A stretch of 7,940 nucleotides of DNA, taken from assembly GCA_009702955.1 (NCBI GenBank), contig WLHA01000042.1, positions 1-7,940 of the forward strand, given 5' to 3'. A model generated the notes under the pieces. The model did not search any database, was not told the DNA's origin, and worked only from the letters and a program-made list of their open reading frames with translations. The DNA is from Actinomycetota bacterium (lineage in GTDB: Bacteria; Actinomycetota; Acidimicrobiia; IMCC26256). The position numbers were made by a program, and so were the translations under genes. Below, one piece after another: positions 1 through 5,839 of this stretch (its first letter is position 1; every line of letters starts with the position of its first letter).

Positions 1-308
1 CTTCTTGGCTGCGCATATTCGCGATACTTCTCCAGGGTGCAATTTTCTTGCTAGCGATTCGTATGTGGCGATCTGACTCGCAGCGGGTGCCACGGAAAAC
101 AGTGCGTAGGAGAGTCGCGGGATCAACGCTCCCGCCGCGGAGCACCTCGCTTACTGACTCGCTTATTAGCCCAGCCGCGCTCGCTAGTGAAGTCCCTGAC
201 ACAGCTTCTAGTGCAACCTCTAACGCAGCCCCTGATCCAGCACCGGATCTAGATCCCATAGCGCCGAGCGATGCTTCATCTAGCGCGGAGACGGAGCCGG
301 GAACATGA
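1..308 (+). CDS. C-terminal end of a membrane protein, probably a glycosyltransferase (5'-partial)
   Basis: The frame that ends at TGA 306-308 is open back to the first bases of the window, so this is the 3' end of a longer gene and not a small gene of its own; the TTG at 48 lies inside it. The visible part starts with a hydrophobic stretch (LRIFAILLQGAIFLLAI, about residues 3-19), which looks like a last transmembrane helix. An arginine-rich patch follows (RKTVRRR, cytoplasmic by the positive-inside rule), then a tail of about 60 residues rich in Ser, Ala, Pro and Asp that looks disordered. The stop overlaps the start of the next gene by 4 nt (ATGA), indicating translational coupling. From memory, actinobacterial DUF5719 genes often lie directly behind a large family-2 glycosyltransferase with C-terminal membrane helices. 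That is the basis for the proposed function; the visible residues contain no catalytic motif. The presence of a partial gene is fairly certain, its identity is not. Confidence 0.6.
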   Translation, partial: SWLRIFAILLQGAIFLLAIRMWRSDSQRVPRKTVRRRVAGSTLPPRSTSLTDSLISPAALASEVPDTASSATSNAAPDPAPDLDPIAPSDASSSAETEPGT

Positions 309-1864
309 GTCAAGAGAATTCAGTTCCTAAGAGCGAGGCAAGAGCAGATCGGTTGGCAAAACGCAGCCGACGGAGTAGGCGCAGTGTTGTGGTGGCGGTT
401 GCGTTTCTTACGGTAATTGTCGGAGTCTCTGAGTGGTTGGCTCCGTCTGATACCTCAAGCAGCGACGCCAGTGGTGGGGGGAAGAGAGCCCAAGCGGTAG
501 TAGATCCACAAGAGACTCGATCCACTTGGCTCTGCGCTGGCGGAACCTCGCAGCCTGGTGGAATTGCGGACGAGACTCTCACTGTCGCAAACGTCGGCGG
601 GAGCCGTTCATTTGTCGCTGATATAAAGGTGAGCGTCATGACTGGGGTTGGTGTCGCTACCGGGAGGCTCGATTTCACACTTGCACCTAGGGGGGGTCCT
701 CTTCCGTCAGCGACAGGGCTCCCTAGCGTGCGCTCGATTCCAGTCAGCTCGATATTGGCAAACCCAGACCCGGGAGTAGTGGTCGAGGCGATTGGTGCCC
801 CAGTTGTCGTTACTCACTCTGTCTCTGGGGCCGGAGATGTTGGAGCGACTCCATGCGCGCGCGGTGGATCTGATACTTGGTACTTCGCTGGCGGTACAAC
901 GGTTCTCGGAGCCGAGCAGTGGTTAACGCTCTTCAACCCATTCCCTGGAGACGCTGTAGTAGACCTCACCTTCTTCACTAATACTGGAGTCGAGGAGCCC
1001 GGCGACGCTCAAGGTGTTGTGGTAGCGGGTACCTCGCGTTTGAGCATCCCCATACATGATCTAGTGCCGCGCAGAGATTCTGTTGCAACGCGAGTGACTA
1101 CGCGCAGAGGGCGCGTCATCGCCGAGCAGGTGCAGATTCTCGATGGCCGAGACGGGCGTAAGGGCATCACTCTGGTTGCTGGAGTCCCGGAATTAGCTAA
1201 GAAGTGGTGGTTCTCCGGATCAACTGCACAAGAGGGGAGATCTACGAATCTCAGCATTCTTAACCCAGGTGCGACCAAAGTAAATGTGCGCATCGATACA
1301 GCACTCGTCGGGGCGGTCACTCTCGCTCCGATCGATGTTGAGATACCACCGCGCAGCGTCGCAGTGACAGATGTTTCCTCACGAGTCCCGGTAGGCACTC
1401 CCTTCGCATGGAGTTTGAGCATTCGTGGGAGCGGAGACAGCCAAGACGAGTCGATCGAAGGGATATCGGCATCTGCGCTAATCGCGCAGACAGGCATCGA
1501 ACTCGGGGTCGCTGCAGATTCAGGGTCATCATTCGCGAGTAGTTCGTGGTACTCGCTCTCCCCAGATCTGCTCGGAGGTGCCACTCGAGAGATTGCAATC
1601 TTCAATGCATCGGATAAGCGTGTGACGTGGAGAGTGCAAGCATTTGCTGCGCTCCCTGATTCGAAGGTGCAGCGCGGCACGCTTGCACCAGGAGGGTTGT
1701 CTCGCCAAACCCTCACATCATCAGGAGTTACGCAGGTAGTTGCAGATGGTCTCGTAACGATCTCTGAGGCTACTCAGGGCCCGCGAGGGTTGATCCTCTC
1801 AGGTGGTTTTCCGGTCTGCCCATCACCACTTGTGGGTAGTACATCAGGTGGACCTCGATGCTGA
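305..1864 (+). CDS. DUF5719-like membrane-anchored extracytoplasmic protein with four internal repeats
   Basis: 519 residues. The N-terminus is strongly basic (residues 11-26, many Arg/Lys) and is followed by one hydrophobic segment (about 27-46, SVVVAVAFLTVIVGVSEWLA). This is the layout of a type II signal anchor, leaving residues 47-519 outside the membrane. A low-complexity Ser/Gly linker (about 50-60) leads to a beta-rich region with no Lys/Glu-rich helices. Four modules start with a similar W-aromatic/Leu-x-Gly/Ser motif at residues 75 (WLCAGGTS), 192 (WYFAGGTT), 301 (WWFSGSTA) and 415 (WYSLSPDL). Three of them continue with a strand-like segment centred on Asn (LTLFNP, LSILNP, IAIFNA). 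Cysteines are at 77, 184, 505 and 519. The resemblance to DUF5719 proteins is recognised from memory; that family has no established activity, but its genes accompany cell-envelope glycosyltransferases in Actinobacteria. The ATG at 305 has GGAG at 293-296 (8-nt spacing) and overlaps the upstream stop, which supports this start. It overlaps the next gene by 7 nt. Confidence 0.85.
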   Translation: MSQENSVPKSEARADRLAKRSRRSRRSVVVAVAFLTVIVGVSEWLAPSDTSSSDASGGGKRAQAVVDPQETRSTWLCAGGTSQPGGIADETLTVANVGGSRSFVADIKVSVMTGVGVATGRLDFTLAPRGGPLPSATGLPSVRSIPVSSILANPDPGVVVEAIGAPVVVTHSVSGAGDVGATPCARGGSDTWYFAGGTTVLGAEQWLTLFNPFPGDAVVDLTFFTNTGVEEPGDAQGVVVAGTSRLSIPIHDLVPRRDSVATRVTTRRGRVIAEQVQILDGRDGRKGITLVAGVPELAKKWWFSGSTAQEGRSTNLSILNPGATKVNVRIDTALVGAVTLAPIDVEIPPRSVAVTDVSSRVPVGTPFAWSLSIRGSGDSQDESIEGISASALIAQTGIELGVAADSGSSFASSSWYSLSPDLLGGATREIAIFNASDKRVTWRVQAFAALPDSKVQRGTLAPGGLSRQTLTSSGVTQVVADGLVTISEATQGPRGLILSGGFPVCPSPLVGSTSGGPRC

Positions 1865-2310
1865 TCTATTTAGCGATAGCAATTGTTGGAGCGGTTGGTG
1901 GAGTTGTCTTTGCTTTGGTAGCTCAGCGAGGATCCAAGCCGAGCCCGATTAATGACACATACCCCGTACCGCGCCAACTTCATCGGCAAGATTTTCCAAA
2001 CCCAGATGCGCCTTGGCTTGTAGCTCTCTTCACATCTGAGTCCTGCGATGGATGCGCACCGATGCGTTCTAAGGTCGATGTCCTTGCATCCAGAGAGGTC
2101 GCTGTCTGTGAACTCTCATTCCCGGAGGCGCGCGAACTACACGACCGCTATGCGATTAGCGGTGTGCCGATGGTATTAGTGGCCGATGCTGAAGGGGTAG
2201 TACTTCGCGCGTTTGTCGGGCCGACTAGTGCAACAGACTTATGGGCCGCGGTTGCAAGTGCGCGCGACATAACCGCTGATGTAGATCCAGGCCTAGGGGC
2301 ACTCCCGTAA
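1858..2310 (+). CDS. Membrane-anchored thioredoxin-fold protein with CDGC motif
   Basis: 150 residues. An N-terminal hydrophobic helix (about residues 2-22, LIYLAIAIVGAVGGVVFALVA) probably anchors the protein, with the rest on the outer face. The thioredoxin fold is indicated by the strand WLVALFTS (53-60), then a CxxC redox motif C63-D-G-C66 at the start of a helix, and GVPMVLVAD (102-110) with the expected cis-proline at P104, followed by a strand and a C-terminal helix (about 123-136). A third cysteine is C84. This is known for thiol-disulfide oxidoreductases of the TlpA/thioredoxin type. The exact partner cannot be read, but the gene overlaps the preceding DUF5719-like gene by 7 nt (ATGCTGA), whose product has four cysteines outside the membrane, so a role in their redox state is a reasonable inference. 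AGGTGGA at 1846-1852, 5 nt before the ATG, is a good ribosome binding site. The TAA stop lies in the first, degenerate unit of the tandem array that follows. Confidence 0.85.
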   Translation: MLIYLAIAIVGAVGGVVFALVAQRGSKPSPINDTYPVPRQLHRQDFPNPDAPWLVALFTSESCDGCAPMRSKVDVLASREVAVCELSFPEARELHDRYAISGVPMVLVADAEGVVLRAFVGPTSATDLWAAVASARDITADVDPGLGALP

Positions 2311-2403
2311 ATAGAGCAGCCCTTGAATAGAACAGCCCTTGAATAGAACTGTTCTTGAATAGAACAGCCCTTGAATAGAGCAGCCCTTAAATAGAACTGT
2401 TCT
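2306..2403. repeat. 16-bp tandem repeat array between convergent stop codons
   Basis: Six consecutive 16-bp units, consensus cttgaatagaacagcc, at 2306, 2322, 2338, 2354, 2370 and 2386, with a broken seventh (ctttatag) from 2402. The last seven bases of the units follow the order cagcc, cagcc, ctgtt, cagcc, cagcc, ctgtt, so there is also a 48-bp higher-order period. Each unit carries TGA or TAA followed by TAG (TGAATAG or TAAATAG). In the first unit that TAA is the real stop of the thioredoxin-like gene (2308-2310), and the broken last unit contains the stop of ftsH on the other strand (2404-2406). The array therefore fills the whole space between the two genes. The repeats are directly visible; a role as a two-way terminator or protein-binding site is only inferred. 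Confidence 0.93.
2345..2367. terminator. Candidate hairpin in the array, possible two-way terminator
   Basis: CTGTTCT (2349-2355), a 5-nt loop (TGAAT) and AGAACAG (2361-2367) form a 7-bp stem. The same left arm is also part of a perfect palindrome AGAAC-T-GTTCT at 2345-2355, which recurs exactly 48 bp later at 2393-2403. AGAACAG at 2329-2335 could pair with CTGTTCT at 2349-2355 instead. The site lies between two convergent genes, where a terminator working in both directions would be expected. The stem is AT-rich and no clear T-run follows on either strand, so it would be a weak intrinsic terminator at best. Confidence 0.3.
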
Positions 2404-4506
2404 TTATAGGGTTCCGGGGTCCTCTGTGAAGCGCCCAATTACTGGAGCGCCTACTTCGCCCTCACTACTAAGACCCTCACTCCCAAGAACCTCAGGGACG
2501 AGCTCTGGTGCGATTACCTCGCCGTCGATAGTGAAAGATCGACGCGGTCCGCCAGCGCGATAACCCATGGCTTCATCTACAAGGCGCTCCACCTCGATCC
2601 CGTCGAGAGTCTCATGTTGAAGAAGGGCTTTCGTGATGGCATTTAGGCCCGGGCGAAATTTGGTGAGCAACTCAACGGTTCGCTTCTCTTGCCCACGCAG
2701 AATCGTCTCAACCTCTTCGTCAATTACGCGTGCCGTCTCATCGGAGTAGTCGCGCGTATGCACAAGATCTTCTCCGAGGAACACAGCGCCCTGCGCACCC
2801 CAAGCCATGGGGCCGATGCGGTCTGACATTCCCCACTCGCGGACCATTCTCCGTGCGATCTCCGTTCCCCTAACCAAGTCATTCTGGGCGCCAGTTGATT
2901 GGCTGTCGTAGACGTTCATCTCGGCCACACGCCCTCCAAGGAGTACGCAGAGCATGTCTTGTAAGAAGTTCTTGTCGTGGGAGTAGCGCTCCTCCTCGGG
3001 GAGTTGCTGGGTCATGCCTAGGGCCATACCAGTCGGGAGAATTGTCACCTTGTGCACCGGGTCAGCATGCTCGAGCACATAGGCAGCGAGTGCATGCCCT
3101 GCCTCATGAACAGCAGTGTGCTCTTTCTCTAGGTCGTTCATTACGACCGTGGGGCGCTTGAGCCCCATAAGCACGCGGTCTCGAGCATCCTCAAAGTCGA
3201 TTGCATGGACCGACTTCTCTCCTCTACGCACGGCGAAGAGGGCCGCCTCATTGACCAAGTTGGCTAGGTCGGCACCAGACATTCCTGGCGTCCCTCGCCC
3301 AACTACAGCGATATCGACATCACTAGAGATCTTCTTGGCGCGGAAGTGGACCTTGAGAATATCGATGCGCTCACCGAGTGTGGGGAGAGGCACCATGATC
3401 TGGCGGTCGAAGCGGCCAGGGCGAAGAAGCGCTGGGTCAAGTACATCAGGGCGGTTGGTGGCCGCCATCATGACGATGCCCTCGGAGGCCTCAAACCCGT
3501 CCATCTCGGCGAGCATTTGGTTGAGGGTCTGCTCGCGCTCGTCATGACCTCCGCCGACACCGGCACCGCGCTTGCGGCCGATTGAATCAATCTCATCGAC
3601 GAAGATAATTGCAGGGGCCTGCTTGCGCGCTGTCTGGAAAAGGTCTCGCACGCGCGCTGCGCCTACACCGACAAACATCTCCATGAAGTCTGATCCGGTG
3701 ATGGCTATAAATGGAACACCCGCCTCACCAGCAACGGCGCGCGCGATTAGCGTTTTACCGGTTCCAGGAGGGCCGACAAGAAGGACTCCACGCGGAATGC
3801 GCGCTCCGATCTCAGTAAACTTTGCTGGGTGCTTCAGGAAGTCGACGACCTCTGAAATCTCTTGTTTTACAGGCTCATACCCCGCTACATCTGCGAAGGT
3901 GGTAGTTGGATTATCGGAGTCGTAGACCTTGGCTCGGCTGCGCCCGATGCTCATCATTGAGCCCATCTGCCCCTGAGCACGACGGTTCATCCATACGAAG
4001 AAACCGATAATGAGGATAACGGGGAGAAGGTAGATGATCGCCTGAAAGAACGCATTGGAGGACTCACGCTTGTAGGTGTAATCAACGCCCTCGGCCTTCA
4101 TCTGTCGCACTACAGAGTCGGGGAATGCATCGTTTGGTCCACTACTTGTAAATACCTCGGCGCCGTCTTGCTTAGCGCTTCCGGCCTTAGTGAACTCACC
4201 GTTCATTGAACCGGTAGCAGGATCGAGGGAGACGGATTTAATGCGCCCCTGCCCTACATAGTTTGAGAACTGGGAGTAGGTGATGGTTGCACTTGGCTTG
4301 GCGTTGCTGTCACCAAGATTGAGCGCGAGGAACGCGGTTATCACAATGCCGATTAGAAGGAAGGGCAGCCAGCGTGGGCGCGCTTTGGGAGAGGTTGGCT
4401 TGCCCGGAGTTTTTCCTGCTCCTTTGTCCTGGTTCTTATCGGCCTTCTTATCGCGCTCGCCGAATTTGGGGGACTTACGGCTTAAAGATGGGGGCTTCAT
4501 CGCCAT
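2404..4506 (-). CDS. ftsH: ATP-dependent zinc metalloprotease FtsH
   Basis: 700 residues, a full-length membrane-bound AAA+ protease that degrades misfolded and short-lived membrane and cytosolic proteins. In order: a Lys/Pro/Gly-rich cytoplasmic N-terminal extension (1-45); transmembrane helix 1 (about 46-64); the extracytoplasmic FtsH domain (about 65-153); transmembrane helix 2 (about 155-173); and the AAA domain. The AAA domain shows Walker A GPPGTGKT (245-252), a pore-loop FVG (278-280), Walker B IIFVDEID (300-307) and the second region of homology NRPDVLDPALLRPGRFDR (351-368) with its arginine fingers. The M41 peptidase domain has the zinc motif HEAGH (467-471) and the third ligand Asp at about 543 in TGAQND. 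All catalytic residues are intact. The tail after about 655 is acidic and not conserved. ATG at 4506 has GGAG 8 nt upstream; a second ATG two codons in would have poorer spacing. The usual neighbours tilS, hpt and folE are not present on the visible flanks, and the gene is transcribed alone, divergent from the CPBP protease gene. Confidence 0.98.
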   Translation of the reverse strand: MAMKPPSLSRKSPKFGERDKKADKNQDKGAGKTPGKPTSPKARPRWLPFLLIGIVITAFLALNLGDSNAKPSATITYSQFSNYVGQGRIKSVSLDPATGSMNGEFTKAGSAKQDGAEVFTSSGPNDAFPDSVVRQMKAEGVDYTYKRESSNAFFQAIIYLLPVILIIGFFVWMNRRAQGQMGSMMSIGRSRAKVYDSDNPTTTFADVAGYEPVKQEISEVVDFLKHPAKFTEIGARIPRGVLLVGPPGTGKTLIARAVAGEAGVPFIAITGSDFMEMFVGVGAARVRDLFQTARKQAPAIIFVDEIDSIGRKRGAGVGGGHDEREQTLNQMLAEMDGFEASEGIVMMAATNRPDVLDPALLRPGRFDRQIMVPLPTLGERIDILKVHFRAKKISSDVDIAVVGRGTPGMSGADLANLVNEAALFAVRRGEKSVHAIDFEDARDRVLMGLKRPTVVMNDLEKEHTAVHEAGHALAAYVLEHADPVHKVTILPTGMALGMTQQLPEEERYSHDKNFLQDMLCVLLGGRVAEMNVYDSQSTGAQNDLVRGTEIARRMVREWGMSDRIGPMAWGAQGAVFLGEDLVHTRDYSDETARVIDEEVETILRGQEKRTVELLTKFRPGLNAITKALLQHETLDGIEVERLVDEAMGYRAGGPRRSFTIDGEVIAPELVPEVLGSEGLSSEGEVGAPVIGRFTEDPGTL

Positions 4507-4614
4507 GGGTGGGGCTCCGCGTAATAAAGATGCTCTGCATCAGGTTCTTGACTGGAGCCCTATCGTACGCACCGGCAGGGACTTATTTGTCGTCGGGCCT
4601 ACGATCAGGGAGAT
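4507..4614. promoter_or_regulatory. Divergent intergenic region between ftsH and the CPBP protease gene
   Basis: These 108 bp must hold the control signals for two genes read in opposite directions. Visible are TTGACT (4548-4553), a good match to a -35 box on the + strand but with no convincing -10 at 16-18 bp, and a 6-bp inverted repeat ATCGTA (4562-4567) / TACGAT (4600-4605) with a 32-bp spacer. On the - strand the left arm lies in TACGAT, which would also pass as a -10 for ftsH, but no -35 is seen at the right distance. No promoter is assigned with confidence. Confidence 0.45.
4515..4518 (-). promoter_or_regulatory. Ribosome binding site of ftsH
   Basis: On the - strand GGAG lies 8 nt before the ATG at 4506 (GCGGAGCCCCACCC before the start). 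It supports the first of two nearby in-frame ATG codons, giving the start MAMKPP rather than MKPP. Confidence 0.6.
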
Positions 4615-5373
4615 ATGAGCGCCATCGCACCCAACTCAAAGCCATCCTCCGGCACGAATAATTCACCGAGCATTCGCTGGGGCTTAGGCGACGCCATATG
4701 GGTCTGGCTGGCTGCGCTGGCCGTAACCCTCTTCGCCGGAGCTGCCTTTGCTGCCCTTCGAGGTGCCCTGGGTGGCTCTGGATCAAGTGGCGATGCTCTC
4801 ACCGATATCTGGGACCTTGTATTTAGTTCCTTGATTCAGAATGCCGCGATAGTTGGTTTCATCATCGTCGTATCCCATCTAAAGGGCGTCGGCTCCCTTC
4901 GTAGAGACTTCGGTCTTCGCCTGCGGATCCGCGACTGGTGGTGGCTGCCAGTGGGTTCCGTAATCTCAGTGGGCTCGGCCATTTTATTGGACCCCATCCT
5001 TCATTTCATGGGTAAACCTCCGACTCAGGCTGTAGTTACCATCATCGACAAGAGCAGCGGCGTCGGTGCACTAGCAGCTGCTCTATCGGTCGCTATCGCC
5101 GCGCCGATCGCCGAGGAGTTGCTATTCAGGGGCCTCGTGCTGCGCTCGCTCCAGAGGCGATACCGACCAGCGGTGGCGATTGCTGTTACCTCCGTCATAT
5201 TCGCAGCCGTGCATCCATTGCTAGACCCCAAGGCGGTACTTGCTCTGGTGCCCCTGCTCTTACTCTCGGTCGCGTCTGGGATACAGGCAGCACGAAGTGG
5301 CAACCTCTCTCGCTCGATCTGGTTGCACATGGGCTTCAATGCGATTACCGCCGCCGGGCTTCTCCTCAATTAA
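4615..5373 (+). CDS. CPBP family intramembrane metalloprotease (CAAX/Rce1-like)
   Basis: 252 residues, very hydrophobic, with about six to eight membrane segments (for example 26-48, 67-88, 108-128, 150-166, 186-200, 206-222, 234-251). The three conserved motifs of the CPBP/Abi (Rce1-like, Pfam CPBP type) family are present: EELLFR (E167, E168, R172), FAAVH (F196, H200) and HMGFN (H238, N242). The glutamates and histidines form the active site within the membrane. Bacterial members include proteases linked to bacteriocin immunity and to signalling or surface protein processing, but the substrate cannot be read here. The ATG at 4615 is the first possible start, because in-frame stops at 4522-4527 and 4549-4551 are followed by no other ATG, GTG or TTG. 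AGGGAG (4607-4612) lies just upstream; if its AGG is the core, the spacing is 5 nt. The gene is divergent from ftsH and followed by a 205-bp gap, so it appears to be transcribed alone. Confidence 0.93.
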   Translation: MSAIAPNSKPSSGTNNSPSIRWGLGDAIWVWLAALAVTLFAGAAFAALRGALGGSGSSGDALTDIWDLVFSSLIQNAAIVGFIIVVSHLKGVGSLRRDFGLRLRIRDWWWLPVGSVISVGSAILLDPILHFMGKPPTQAVVTIIDKSSGVGALAAALSVAIAAPIAEELLFRGLVLRSLQRRYRPAVAIAVTSVIFAAVHPLLDPKAVLALVPLLLLSVASGIQAARSGNLSRSIWLHMGFNAITAAGLLLN

Positions 5374-5456
5374 CGACCCGCTTGAGATTGTTGGGCCTCT
5401 AATCCCTGAGGTATTGGGCCAGCAGCTAGGGCTTAGGGCCCCTCGAAACCCATAGG

Positions 5457-5488
5457 TAGAGCCATTTTACGGCTTCTAGAGATTTTTT
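5457..5488 (+). terminator. Possible intrinsic terminator of the CPBP protease gene
   Basis: TAGAGCC (5457-5463), loop ATTTTAC, then GGCTTCTA (5471-5478) pair as a 7-bp stem with one bulged T. After GAGA (some of which could extend the helix) comes a run of six T (5483-5488). It lies about 85 bp behind the stop at 5371-5373. The stem is short and bulged, so this is a moderate candidate. Confidence 0.4.
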
Positions 5489-5566
5489 CGGGTGGTGACT
5501 ACAGGTATTAGGGCCTAGATGCCGATACCTGAACTGCTCCTAGAGAGCACAACTCGAATCGCCTAG

Positions 5567-5572
5567 AAGGAG
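5567..5572 (+). promoter_or_regulatory. Strong ribosome binding site of the zinc ribbon gene
   Basis: AAGGAG is followed by a 6-nt spacer and ATG at 5579. This is the best Shine-Dalgarno sequence in the window and a main reason to accept the 57-codon frame behind it as a real gene. Confidence 0.85.
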
Positions 5573-5578
5573 AACCAA

Positions 5579-5752
5579 ATGATCTGCACTAACTGCAATA
5601 AGAAGAACGTAATCGAGATCCGTATGACCGTCGGCGGAGAGAGCCTCGCCTTTCACCGTTGCGGAAGCTGCGACTCCAAGGCTTGGGTCTCCGGAGAGAG
5701 AACCATTGAGCTAGGGCGAGTCTTAGATCTTGCACGACCAGCAAGGGTCTAG
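5579..5752 (+). CDS. Small four-cysteine zinc ribbon protein, 57 residues
   Basis: The protein is 57 residues long and has two CxxC knuckles, C3-T-N-C6 and C28-G-S-C31, separated by two predicted strands (VIEIRMTV, 11-18; SLAFHRC, 22-28). This is the pattern of a rubredoxin-like zinc ribbon that binds one zinc ion. The second knuckle is followed by a strand (KAWVSG, 34-39) and an amphipathic stretch (TIELGRVLDLARPARV, 42-57). The coding call rests on the strong AAGGAG site, the paired cysteines at both ends of a beta hairpin, and the lack of any other gene in the interval. The form (CxxC, IEIRMTVGG, CxxC, W, VLDL) recalls small zinc ribbon proteins conserved in Actinobacteria, but I do not know an established function and give none. 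The TAG stop (5750-5752) is also the TAG of the first unit of the following tandem array. It stands apart from the CPBP gene and lies 134 bp before the next gene on the same strand. Confidence 0.85.
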   Translation: MICTNCNKKNVIEIRMTVGGESLAFHRCGSCDSKAWVSGERTIELGRVLDLARPARV

Positions 5753-5838
5753 TCATTTTGGGTTTAGTCACTCAGGTTTTAGTCATTCAGGCTTTAGTCA
5801 CTCAGGCTTTAGTCATTTTGGGTTTAGTCATTTTGGCT
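5749..5838 (+). repeat. 15-bp tandem repeat array starting at the zinc ribbon stop codon
   Basis: Six head-to-tail units of exactly 15 bp, consensus ttagtcattttgggt, start at 5749, 5764, 5779, 5794, 5809 and 5824. Units 1, 5 and 6 carry cattttgg; units 2, 3 and 4 carry cactcagg or cattcagg, so two subtypes exist. The first unit (ctagtcattttgggt) contains the TAG stop of the zinc ribbon gene, and as 15 bp is five codons, every later unit repeats TAG in the same frame (5750, 5765, 5780, 5795, 5810, 5825). The array has no inverted symmetry and no spacers. Its sequence is unrelated to that of the 16-bp array at 2306-2403, though unit size and placement are alike. Confidence 0.93.
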
Positions 5839-5839
5839 C

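Larger units (their letters stand above)
5374..5578 (+). other. Intergenic region upstream of the zinc ribbon gene
   Basis: 205 bp with no open frame worth calling. Besides the possible terminator (5457-5488) it holds a 7-bp inverted repeat, CAGGTAT (5502-5508) and ATACCTG (5525-5531), whose 16-bp spacer contains the small palindrome TAGGGCCTA. The placement, 48 bp before the next start, fits an operator or a leader hairpin. The word TTGGGCC or TTAGGGCC occurs four times (5391, 5414, 5433, 5508), which may be a degraded repeat or chance. No clear -35/-10 pair was found; TATTAG (5506-5511) with T-run 5483-5488 as a -35 is only a weak option. Confidence 0.4.

Noticed and set aside
48..308. Separate small gene starting at TTG 48
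   Set aside because: The frame is open to the window edge and the upstream residues extend the hydrophobic segment, so it is the end of a larger gene.
690..696. Run of seven G as a phase-variation switch
   Set aside because: A single G7 run inside the DUF5719-like gene in a GC-moderate genome; the frame is intact and no second sign of phase variation is seen.
1009..1716. 235-codon open frame on the - strand
   Set aside because: It lies fully inside the DUF5719-like gene, shows no recognisable domain and has no support as a separate gene.
2306..2403. CRISPR array
   Set aside because: Units of 16 bp are directly adjacent with no unique spacers, and no cas genes are present. The same holds for 5749-5838.
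2345..2403. LexA/SOS boxes in AGAACTGTTCT
   Set aside because: Actinobacterial LexA sites have GAAC-N4-GTTC; here the half sites are 1 nt apart, and they lie at gene ends rather than in a promoter.
2148..2438. Small - strand protein with repeated KGCSI/EQFY segments
   Set aside because: It only reads through the tandem array and over the ends of two well-supported genes (thioredoxin-like and ftsH) in another frame.
4280..4661. + strand frames across the start of ftsH and the divergent spacer
   Set aside because: They run antisense to the conserved N-terminus of FtsH and into the CPBP gene, with no domain and no good ribosome binding site.
5391..5515. Four copies of TTGGGCC/TTAGGGCC as a repeat family
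   Set aside because: The words are short, unevenly spaced and differ outside the core; this is too weak to call a repeat.
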